DNA of 64,000 nt from Biomphalaria glabrata (Eukaryota > Mollusca > Gastropoda > Planorbidae): contig NC_074725.1 in the NCBI RefSeq assembly GCF_947242115.1, positions 18,952,398 to 19,016,397 of the forward strand. The letters run 5' to 3'. Every line of letters begins with the position of its first letter. Position 1 is the stretch's first letter. A model generated the notes under the pieces. It worked only from the letters and a program-made list of their open reading frames with translations. It ran no database searches and was not told where the DNA came from. Shown here piece by piece: positions 43,235 to 52,959 of the stretch. The position numbers and the translations under genes are program-made.

Positions 43235-43612
43235 GTGAGTTGAGCTGAAACTATAGAAAGTGTTCAGTTGAACTATACTATTTGAGATTCAGTTAAATTA
43301 TACTATTTGAAACGCAGTTAAACTATACTATATGAGGCTCAGTTAAACTGCACTGTTTGCGGTTCTTTAAGCTATTTTAGTTTTCTATTTGAGACACAGT
43401 TAAACTGTACTGTTTGAGACTCAGTTAAACTGTACTGTTTAAGATTAATTTAAACTATACTATTTGAGACTCCGTTAAACTATACTATTTGAGACACAGT
43501 TAAACTATACTATTTGAGGCTCAGTTAAACTATACTATTTGAGACACAGTTAAACTATACTATTTGAGGCTCAGTTAAACTATACTATTTGAGGCTCTTT
43601 TAAACTGTACTG
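43235..43612. repeat. 25-bp minisatellite, about 14 units
   Basis: Unit aactatactatttgagacac plus agtta, with gaggctc alternating with gagacac in the later copies. Left copies are more diverged. Confidence 0.93.
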
Positions 43613-43884
43613 AGTTTGAATGAACACTCAAACAACTTTCTTCCTTTAAAAAAAAAAAATATGCTTTTGAAAAGGCAGCACGGGAACCTTCTCCCAGACC
43701 CCCCCCCCACACACGCACACACCTCCCCCTCCCCCCCCTTCCCAACTGGCTCACAACATTTATTTGGACCACAGCGTACTGAGCATGCTATAGGCTTAAA
43801 TGGAAGTTTCGTTTAACAAGTTCCATCAAAAAAAAAAAGGCCAACCAAAATACCAATATGATAACACTAACAGCGCCCTCGGAG

Positions 43885-46800
43885 CGAAATTAGAAAGGTC
43901 CATTGATAAACTAAACAAATTTAGAAAGGTAAGGTCCATTGATAAACTAAACACATTTAGAAAGGTAAGGTCCATTGATAAACTAAACACACATAGAAAG
44001 GTAAGGTCCATTGATAAACTAAACAAACATAGAAAGGTAAGGTCCATTGATAAACTAAACAAATTTAGAAAGGTAAGGTCCATTGATAAACTAAACACAT
44101 TTAGAAAGGTAAGGTCCATTGATAAACTAAACACATTTAGAAAGGTAAGGTCCATTGATAAACTAAACACACATAGAAAGGTAAGGTCCACTGATAAACT
44201 AAACACACATAGAAAGGTAAGGTCCATTGATAAACTAAACACACATAGAAAGGTAAGGTCCATTGATAAACTAAACAAACATAGAAAGGTAAGGTCCACT
44301 GATAAATTAAACACACATAGAAAGGTAAGGTCCACTGATAAACTAAACACACATAGAAAGATAAGGTCCACTGATGAACTAAACACACATAGAAAGGTAA
44401 GGTCCACTGATAAACTAAACACACATAGAAAGGAAAGGTCCATTGATAAACCAAACACACATAGAAAGGTAAGGTCCACTGATAAACCAAACACACATAG
44501 AAAGGTAAGGTCCACTGATAAACTAAACACATTTAGAAAGGTAAGGTCCACTGATAAACTAAACACATTTAGAAAGGTGAGGTCCACTGATAAACTAAAC
44601 ACACTTAGAAAGGTAAGGTCCACTGATAAACCAAACACACATAGAAAGGTAAGGTCCACTGATAAACCAAACACACATAGAAAGGTAAGGTCCACTGATA
44701 AACCAAACACACATAGAAAGGTAAGGTCCACTGATAAACTAAACACACTTAAAAAGGTAAGGTTCACTGATAAACTAAACACACATAGAAAGGTAAGGTC
44801 CACTGATAAACTAAACACACATAGAAAGGTAAGGTCCATTGATAAATTAAACACACATAGAAAGGTAAGGTCCACTGATAAACTAAACACACATAGAAAG
44901 ATAAGGTCCACTGATAAACTAAACACACATAGAAAGGTAAGGTCCACTGATAAACTAAACACACATAGAAAGGAAAGGTCCATTGATAAACCAAACACAC
45001 ATAGAAAGGTAAGGTCCACTGATAAACTAAACAAACATAGAAAGGTAAGGTCCACTGATAAACCAAACACACATAGAAAGGTAAGGTCCACTGATAAACC
45101 AAACACACATAGAAAGGTAAGGTCCACTGATAAACTAAACACATTTAGAAAGGTAAGGTCCACTGATAAACCAAACAAACATAGAAAGGTAAGGTCCACT
45201 GATAAACCTAACACACATAGAAAGGTAAGGTCCACTGATAAACCAAACACACATAGAAAGGTAAGGTCCATTGATAAACTAAACACATTTAGAAAGGTAA
45301 GGTCCATTGATAAACTTAACAATTTTAGAAAGGTAATGTCCACTGATAAACTAAACATTTAGAAAGGTAAGGTCCACTGATAAACTAAACACATTTAGAA
45401 ATGTAAGGTTCACTGATAAACTAAACACATTTAGAAAGGTAAGGTCCACTGATAAACCAAACACACATAGAAAGGTAAGGTCCACTGATAAACTAAACAC
45501 ATTTAGAAAGGTAAGGTCCACTGATAAACTAAACACATTTAGAAAGGTAAGGTCCACTGATAAACTAAACACATTTAGAAAGGTAAGGTTCACTGATAAA
45601 CTAAACACACTTAGAAAGGTAAGGTCCACTGATAAACCAAACACACATAGAAAGGTAAGGTCCACTGATAAACTAAACACATTTAGAAAGGTAAGGTCCA
45701 CTGATAAACTAAACACACTTAGAAAGGTAAGGTCCACTGATAAACTAAACACACTTAGAAAGGTAAGGTCCACTGATAAACTAAACACATTTAGAAAGGT
45801 AAGGTCCACTGATAAACCAAACACACTTAGAAAGGTAAGGTCCACTGATAAACTAAACACACTTAGAAAGGTAAGGTCCACTGATAAACTAAACACACTT
45901 AGAAAGGTAAGGTCCACTGATAAACTAAACACACTTAGAAAGGTAAGGTCCACTGATAAACCAAACACACATAGAAAGGTAAGGTCCACTGATAAACTAA
46001 ACACATTTAGAAAGGTAAGGTCCACTGATAAACCAAACACACATAGAAAGGTAAGGTCCACTGATAAACCAAACACACTTAGAACGGTAAGGTCCACTGA
46101 TAAACTAAACACACTTAGAAAGGTAAGGTCCACTGATAAACTAAACACACTTAGAAAGGTAAGGTCCACTGATAAACTAAACACACTTAGAAAGGTAAGG
46201 TCCACTGATAAACTAAACACACTTAGAAAGGTAAGGTCCACTGATAAACTAAACACACTTAGAAAGGTAAGGTCCACTGATAAACCAAACACACATAGAA
46301 AGGTAAGGTCCACTGATAAACTAAACACATTTAGAAAGGTAAGGTCCACTGATAAACCAAACACACTTAGAACGGTAAGGTCCACTGATAAACTAAACAC
46401 ACTTAGAAAGGTAAGGTCCACTGATAAACTAAACACATTTAGAAAGGTAAGGTCCACTGATAAACTAAACACATTTAGAAAGGTAAGATCCACTGATAAA
46501 CTAAACACATTTAGAAAGGTGAGGTCCACTGATAAACTAAACACACTTAGAAAGGTAAGGTCCACTGATAAACCAAACACACATAGAAAGGTAAGGTCCA
46601 ATGATAAACCAAACACACATAGAAAGGTAAGGTCCACTGATAAACCAAACACACATAGAAAGGTAAGGTCCACTGATAAACCAAACACACTTAGAAAGGT
46701 AAGGTCCACTGATAAACCAAACACACATAGAAAGGTAAGGTCCACTGATAAACCAAACACACTTAGAAAGGTAAGGTCCACTGATAAACTAAACACACTT

Positions 46801-47038
46801 AGAAAGGTAAGGTCCACTGATAAACTAAACACATTTAGAAAGGTAAGGTCCACTGATAAACTAAACACATTTAGAAAGGTAAGGTCCACTGATAAACTAA
46901 ACATATTTAGAAAGGTGAGGTCCACTGATAAACTAAACACACTTAGAAAGGTAAGGTCCACTGATAAACTAAACACACTTAGAAAGGTAAGGTCCACTGA
47001 TAAACCAAACACATTTAGAAAGGTAAGGTCCACTGATA
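43885..47038. repeat. 36-bp minisatellite, about 87 units
   Basis: Unit aggtccactgataaactaaa plus cacacttagaaaggta. Variants: ccatt/ccact, aacta/aacca, and acacat/acattt/acactt. As 36 is divisible by three, frames stay open: 520 codons on plus (KVRSTDKLNTHR repeats) and 510 and 560 codons on minus (DLTFLSVFSLSV repeats). The variable sites all change amino acids in the plus frame (Ile/Thr, Leu/Pro, His/Phe/Leu) and silent changes are hardly seen, so selection on a protein is not indicated. Treated as non-coding tandem DNA. Confidence 0.96.
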
Positions 47039-47039
47039 G

Positions 47040-47290
47040 ATCAGTTGTTATTGTCCTCTCGGTTGATATTACGATATATTGTTATTTTGGATAACTTCCA
47101 TAAACGCTTAATCTCCAAGCCAAGGTTCCCATATTTTCGTTGTTTTTCCAATTCAGTTTTTCTTAAATTATGAGACAGTGATCCGGCGATGTCAATAATG
47201 ATAGCGGTTTTTTTTTCTATTTTATCAATGAGCAGCAGATCAGGTCGAGATTCAAATCTACCGTTTGGTCGGTCAAAATAAGTCTATCCC
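47040..47290 (-). mobile_element. LINE fragment with restriction-like endonuclease signature
   Basis: Minus strand, open for over 60 codons: RPNGRFESRPDLLLIDKIEK, then KTAIIIDIAGSLSHNLRKTE, then RKYGNLGLEIKRLWKL, stopping at the edge of the 36-bp array. The PD...(15-20)...IID-A pattern with a following helix resembles the PD-(D/E)XK endonuclease domain at the C-terminus of R2/NeSL-type LINEs. Family assignment is by motif memory only. Confidence 0.55.
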
Positions 47291-47294
47291 AGTA

Positions 47295-48700
47295 CAGAAG
47301 ATGATCAGCAGACTCGAGACTCATGCCCTACGTCGTCCAGTATGACTTAGGCTCAGAGGGGTTGCTTCGGATTCGTATTCGCATAGGAAACAAACTAGTT
47401 CATTGCTGCAGGCTTGCAGTTTTTATTGTATTTTTCAAATTTGAAGATCAGAAGATGTATTATTATTATTAATAATAAAAAGTAAAAACAACAACAACTA
47501 ATATTCTTTCTCTGACCCTGCCAGGATCAAGCTTTGTTAGAGAGAAACAAAATGTATTGTAGTCCCTTTAACAATTTCCAATGAAGAATTTTTTGATGAT
47601 GTGGCAGGCCTGCAGCAGTACCGCCCTCTGACAGGCAACGAGAATCTTATTATTATTTTTAGTTTAACTTTAATTAAAATTATTGTTCTTTACGACTTAG
47701 CATTTTTTGGAATGATTATTTTATATTTCGAATTTGGGCATGTTTGGTTTGTATTTCTTTCTGTTCCTTTTGATTACGAAGGAATGAGATAATGTTTATT
47801 TATTTATCAAGGACATTGTAGGATTCTGGGTATTTAGATTTTAAGTTAATTATTTCTTTTTAATCGTTTCATCAGGTTTATATCGTGATTAATGAAAGCA
47901 AAAGTGTCGGCAAAAATATATTGAAATAGCAGAAATAGAAATAAGGAAATGCGGCATCTATTCTGGTACAAATGGCAGACCTACTCATGCTTCGCGGTAT
48001 TCTCTAATCAGCCGAGCATATTTTATGCTCTGGCTGACACTACGCCTTAGCGCTACGCAGATGCTAAATTATTTACCACAAGACAAACGATGACACAAGA
48101 TGTCGCTGCTAAAAATTCATGGAGTCAGAACTGCCTGAAGGCAGACGATATTCTGCGTGTGCTGTGAGTGTGTGTGTTTGTGCACGCGCGGGCACAATGT
48201 GAGTCCTGTGTCTATGTTTGCTAGTCCCTTTATCAGAATTCAGAAAACAAAATCACTTTTAAAAAATGACAGTCTAAATATTTCAATGTTTTATTGCGTT
48301 CCTTAGAGATATTAAACAGCGAAAAGTTTTTAAGTTATGTATTTGCATAATCATTTTTTAAAATGATTTCTAGCTTGATCTAGATGGTTCTATATCTCTA
48401 GATCTGGTAAATTTTCAGTTGTATTCGAAATATTGTTTTCAAGTCGCACCAAACTTAATTTAGTATTCGACTAAAGGAATCGATCAGTTGTTTACCATTT
48501 CACCTGGACCAAAAAGACATAAGGCATTAGGACGCGAGTAATCGATCCTGTAAAAAAAAAACATTGTCTGCAACACGAGACTCATAAACATCAATTCGCA
48601 AAGATTTTTCTAAAACAATAACACAGAGCGTGAAAAAAGGAGAGCCCTGTTTAATGTTATTTCAGTGTGTTAAATAAAAAAAAATGTCAGGAATAGATTA
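47295..48700. other. Unassigned DNA
   Basis: No gene supported. A short hairpin (agccgagcata / tatgctctggct) lies near 48013-48038 and a GT-rich run near 48160-48190. Confidence 0.45.
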
Positions 48701-48708
48701 GCACTGAC

Positions 48709-48779
48709 CTGTGTTTAGCGAATCGACTTGAATCTACGAACTCCAGCGAAAGATCAATGTGACTATATATGTCAGACTC
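48709..48779 (-). CDS. Candidate internal exon, possibly an upstream exon of the FAIM-like gene
   Basis: Minus strand: acceptor ctttgttgatgccag, 71 bp encoding ESDIYSHIDLSLEFVDSSRF then AKH plus two bases, and donor AG|GTCAGT. The end phase (two bases, AG) is exactly what the FAIM-like exon at 18184-18311 needs, giving an Arg codon at the joint. The intron would be about 30 kb and would hold most arrays. One in three random exons would fit in phase, so this is only a lead. Confidence 0.3.
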
Positions 48780-49010
48780 CTGGCATCAACAAAGCTTAGT
48801 TATTTGACATTAGCGTGAATGTGGGCACGGATATTGTCAGGACCATGACATAGAAATATAGATAATTCCATAAGTCTGAACTTACAGAACCGGCCCAAGT
48901 CTAAGTGAATAGGGTGACCCCAAATGAAATAGAAAAATTTAAGACCGAAAAATAAAAATAAATAAAAAAATCTCCCTGTATACCTAAATCAACAAATATA
49001 TATTTATATA

Positions 49011-49666
49011 TGTAGTGGGGAGGACATAATATACGGGTCGGCTCAACTTGACCAAGCACCGGTCAGCAAAGGGTCAAGTTGACCTCTGCCCCGGTAGCTG
49101 AGATTCGAATTCCTTTTCCTGCTGGCATCCTCGATTGAAACTTGCTGCTACGCACCTACTCCAATACCACCTTGTCTGATCCTGCTGTGTTTGTCCTAAG
49201 TTCATTGTTTTGACCAAGGCTGCAGGTAAACACATTTTTACTGTTTCTTGTACATCACATATTCTTGTTTATTTTTTATATATATCATATTGCTACCCAG
49301 GTTTTGTCCTCATTGTCGGACTACCTTTGTTCTATTTAATTGTCATAGTTTTTGTAAGAAATGGTAAGAGCGAAGCTCTTCAATGTATGTTAGTTTTCTA
49401 TAGAACTATTTGATTTATTGTTTATTAATTACTTTGTCATTTATTTTATTAATGTTTGGTGGTGTTCCATATCTCTCTCATGTTCATAAAAGAGATGATT
49501 GGTTCACACTATAAGATTTTCTTTTTTTGTTTTTGCTTGATCTAGTATTTATACCTCATGTTGTATGTTTGCCTTTGGCAGGTTTTTTGTGTACATTAAA
49601 CTTATAATAAGCCTCCTGACTTGCTTCATCATTTGGGTTGTCATAGTCTGTGCTGAACCCACCACA
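49011..49666 (+). repeat. Left LTR
   Basis: TG...CA ends, 656 bp, includes a TATA-rich segment near 49275. A 67-codon frame inside both LTRs is incidental. Confidence 0.93.
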
Positions 49667-49674
49667 GAATCTTT

Positions 49675-49695
49675 TGGTGTCAGAAGTGGGATCCG
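49675..49695 (+). other. Primer binding site of the LTR element
   Basis: tggtgtcagaagtgggat begins eight bases after the left LTR and matches the expected complement of a tRNA-Leu 3' end. Confidence 0.7.
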
Positions 49696-49923
49696 AAGAA
49701 AGAGTCTACCAGACCTCCCTTTCAGACGATAAGTGGAGCCTTCGGAACCTTGCAATCAAGTCAGAAGCTGAACAAGTACTTCTTTTATTATATTGTACCA
49801 TTTGAGATATTCCGGTTGTTTTGTTTTTTTTTCTTTCAGGGTAGTTTAGGTAGAAGTTATTATTTAAAGTATATAATTGTATTAAGTTAGAGTATAATTG
49901 TATTAAACAAAAACCTGCAGCCA

Positions 49924-52137
49924 ATGGAGAACAGGACAAAACACAATGCAGTGGATTGGGGTGAGGTCGGTCCTTTGGGCAGCGAAGGAGAGCCAGAAGG
50001 AGGAGCAGGAGTGGACCAAACTGAAGTCGCTGCCCTCCGGGCTCAGTTAGAGGCCCTGAAACTGGCCTGCCAACGGCCTCTCATAATCTCGGAACAGACA
50101 AAGCAGGTGCGCCAGTTCAGTGGTAGGGGCACTGCCGATGAGCCAACGGCTGAGGACTTTGCAAGGGAAATAAGAGAGGCATGGGAGCTCAGGCCTTATT
50201 CTGCACAGGAAAAGGTGGCAGTCATTATGAGCAATGTCAGCGGCCCCGCCAGGAAGGAGCTCGATTTGCAGACCTCAAAGACAAAGAGTGACCCAGAAGC
50301 CTTGTTGGAAACCCTCCTTGAGGCGTTTGCCCAGACTATGCCAGTGCGAGAAGCTGAGGTGGTCTTCCTGAGATCACGTCAACAGATAGCAGAGTCCCTT
50401 CGAGACTTCTCACACCGGCTCTTCTGCGAACACTCGGTGGCGGTAAGCCAACAAAGGCGGGAGAGAGTTGAGTGCTTCAGCGAGGCAAGGCTGAGGGATC
50501 AATTCGTCCACGGGCTGAACGACTCTGCACTACGTAGGGAACTGCTGAGACTGGTGGAGGAGGAACCAGCAATAACATTCATTGCAGTTAGAAACCAGGC
50601 CCTCAAATGGGAAAGCCAGGACCGAGGAAACTCCCAACTACAAAACCAGTGGTGTGAACTGGTAAGTTCCCAATTGAACAGGTTTGGGGAGTTATTGGAG
50701 GCTTTACAGCACACTCCACAAGCAAATGGGCAGAGCAGCCCATACCCCGACCAGCCTCTCCCCCAAACACAGACAAGTCACCAAGTTCAGTGGGCAGTTA
50801 ACCGCCCCACAGCACCTGCAGGACTGATTTGGGCGCAAACAAGTAGGGGATTCTTCCCATATGCTGAGGATGGAGCACCAGTCTGCATCAACTGCTGGAA
50901 GTCTGGACATGTGGCGAATCAATGTCTGGAATTGTCACAACCTGAAACTCTGATTCACTCAAGTGCTATTGGTTGTTCTGTCAATGGTCTATTGCCCCCT
51001 GTTTCAGAAAATCCACCCACAATACCTAAAAGGCAGAAGTTAGGAAAATGGTGTAATTTTCACAACAGCCGCTCACACAATTTGTATGAATGCAGATCAA
51101 AGCCAATCCACACAATTGCTGCCCTTTTTCCTGGATACACAAACAACCCATCTTCATCTGGACGTAATCCGCAAGTTGAAGAGGAAGTGCTAATCAATGG
51201 ACGTAGGGCTAAATGTCTATTAGACTCTGGCTGCTCTTTTGATGCTATTGTCAGTAGATCTTTTGTAAGACCTGAAGACATTATGGATGTATCAGTGACC
51301 CTTCAATCTCTTGACTTAGACATCCCACCCAAAACAGTACCTCTTGCTAAAGTGCATGTCAAGTCCCGTTTTGTCCATAGTACTATTACAGCTGCTGTTT
51401 TAGAATCCTCATTGTATGACATTGTACTTGGATCAAGATTTATAAAGCTGGAAATTCCCCCAAACTCCACTATTAAGTTGCCTTCAGTGCATCTAACCGC
51501 ATCCTCTCAACAAGGAGTAAGAGACACCCAAGACGTTTTTAAATCCAAGCACACCATAAGAGATATGACGCCATCACACCTGCCTATTAATGTTAGCTCG
51601 CAATGTAGAGAGGCCCTGCAGGTTGCGAGAGAAACAGTCAAGTCTCACCCCTCCAAATTAGTTAGCAGGAGCAAACTTGCCATTTCACCTCAAGTCAACC
51701 AAGTAGGACAACGGGCCAATAAACAGGCTAGGCGCATTCACACCCGTGGTGCAAGTCACCTTACCCAACCAGGCTCTACATCCAGAGACGGAAAGTTTGA
51801 GGCTTGTCAGTCATGCAAGTCCCGGATTGATAAGTTCCGCAGACCATATTCATTCAGGAGAAACAAACAGTGCCACCAGCAACAGAGACTTTTTGGTTCA
51901 CCCCTCACTACCGCACTACCATCAGGTTCCCAAACATCTATGACAGATTTTAGTGTCCTTGATTACCAGATGGAAAGCCCACAGCACCAGCTACATTCTT
52001 CATACAAAGAGAAACCTGATAGGCCACCCTGTAGAATCCAAGGTTCAAGTACACTACAGTCCGGAAACATATATGGTGTCCAAGAAAATGGCTGTTCGGA
52101 GAAGAAACAGTTGTTTCTGTTTCCAGAAACGTACTAG
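49924..52137 (+). CDS. Gag-protease polyprotein of the LTR element
   Basis: A 737-codon open frame. The N-terminal third resembles a capsid-type gag domain of LTR elements (AREIREAWELRPYSAQEKVA near residues 75-95). A CCHC zinc knuckle, CINCWKSGHVANQC, lies near residues 320-333, and a retroviral-type aspartic protease signature, CLLDSGCSFDAIV, near 430-445, followed by the second protease motif YDIVLGSRF. The C-terminal part is serine- and glutamine-rich without a domain I recognise. Virus-like element relic; described only as such. Confidence 0.85.
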   Translation: MENRTKHNAVDWGEVGPLGSEGEPEGGAGVDQTEVAALRAQLEALKLACQRPLIISEQTKQVRQFSGRGTADEPTAEDFAREIREAWELRPYSAQEKVAVIMSNVSGPARKELDLQTSKTKSDPEALLETLLEAFAQTMPVREAEVVFLRSRQQIAESLRDFSHRLFCEHSVAVSQQRRERVECFSEARLRDQFVHGLNDSALRRELLRLVEEEPAITFIAVRNQALKWESQDRGNSQLQNQWCELVSSQLNRFGELLEALQHTPQANGQSSPYPDQPLPQTQTSHQVQWAVNRPTAPAGLIWAQTSRGFFPYAEDGAPVCINCWKSGHVANQCLELSQPETLIHSSAIGCSVNGLLPPVSENPPTIPKRQKLGKWCNFHNSRSHNLYECRSKPIHTIAALFPGYTNNPSSSGRNPQVEEEVLINGRRAKCLLDSGCSFDAIVSRSFVRPEDIMDVSVTLQSLDLDIPPKTVPLAKVHVKSRFVHSTITAAVLESSLYDIVLGSRFIKLEIPPNSTIKLPSVHLTASSQQGVRDTQDVFKSKHTIRDMTPSHLPINVSSQCREALQVARETVKSHPSKLVSRSKLAISPQVNQVGQRANKQARRIHTRGASHLTQPGSTSRDGKFEACQSCKSRIDKFRRPYSFRRNKQCHQQQRLFGSPLTTALPSGSQTSMTDFSVLDYQMESPQHQLHSSYKEKPDRPPCRIQGSSTLQSGNIYGVQENGCSEKKQLFLFPETY

Positions 52138-52177
52138 GCTAAACGCCCCGAGACGGGTCGTTTCAAGCTAGGGGCTC

Positions 52178-52833
52178 TGTAGTGGGGAGGACATAATATA
52201 CGGGTCGGCTCAACTTGACCAAGCACCGGTCAGCAAAGGGTCAAGTTGACCTCTGCCCCGGTAGCTGAGATTCGAATTCCTTTTCCTGCTGGCATCCTCG
52301 ATTGAAACTTGCTGCTACGCACCTACTCCAATACCACCTTGTCTGATCCTGCTGTGTTTGTCCTAAGTTCATTGTTTTGACCAAGGCTGCAGGTAAACAC
52401 ATTTTTACTGTTTCTTGTACATCACATATTCTTGTTTATTTTTTATATATATCATATTGCTACCCAGGTTTTGTCCTCATTGTCGGACTACCTTTGTTCT
52501 ATTTAATTGTCATAGTTTTTGTAAGAAATGGTAAGAGCGAAGCTCTTCAATGTATGTTAGTTTTCTATAGAACTATTTGATTTATTGTTTATTAATTACT
52601 TTGTCATTTATTTTATTAATGTTTGGTGGTGTTCCATATCTCTCTCATGTTCATAAAAGAGATGATTGGTTCACACTATAAGATTTTCTTTTTTTGTTTT
52701 TGCTTGATCTAGTATTTATACCTCATGTTGTATGTTTGCCTTTGGCAGGTTTTTTGTGTACATTAAACTTATAATAAGCCTCCTGACTTGCTTCATCATT
52801 TGGGTTGTCATAGTCTGTGCTGAACCCACCACA
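52178..52833 (+). repeat. Right LTR
   Basis: Same length and, by eye, same sequence as the left LTR. A short purine-rich stretch (agctaggggctc) lies just before it and may be the polypurine tract. Confidence 0.93.
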
Positions 52834-52959
52834 TATAGATCTAGTGTCGATAGCACGAATGATCACTAGACTAGAAATAACGTTTTTGACATTTCACCAA
52901 AAGGAAGAAACAGTGGTCTTCTTACATATGTAGTCTAACAAGAAGTTCTTAAAATGTGT

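Larger units (their letters stand above)
49011..52833 (+). mobile_element. LTR retrotransposon, Ty3/Gypsy-like, gag-protease only
   Basis: Two 656-bp direct repeats (49011-49666 and 52178-52833), each starting TGTAG and ending CACA, enclose a 2.5-kb interior. A primer binding site follows the left LTR at 49675 (tggtgtcagaagtgggat), complementary to the 3' end expected of a leucine tRNA plus CCA. The flanks share TATA as a probable short target duplication. Gag and protease regions are recognisable; reverse transcriptase, RNase H and integrase are not, so the element is incomplete and would depend on others. The LTRs look identical by eye, so the insertion is young. Ty3/Gypsy is likely from the gag type, but without RT the family is not proven. 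Confidence 0.9.

Noticed and set aside
43800-47033. 520-, 510- and 560-codon open frames as a repeat protein
   Set aside because: Unit changes are almost all amino-acid changing, and both strands are equally open; best explained as minisatellite DNA.
49210-49413. 67-codon membrane-like frame (also at 52377-52580)
   Set aside because: Same frame in both LTRs; incidental to LTR sequence.
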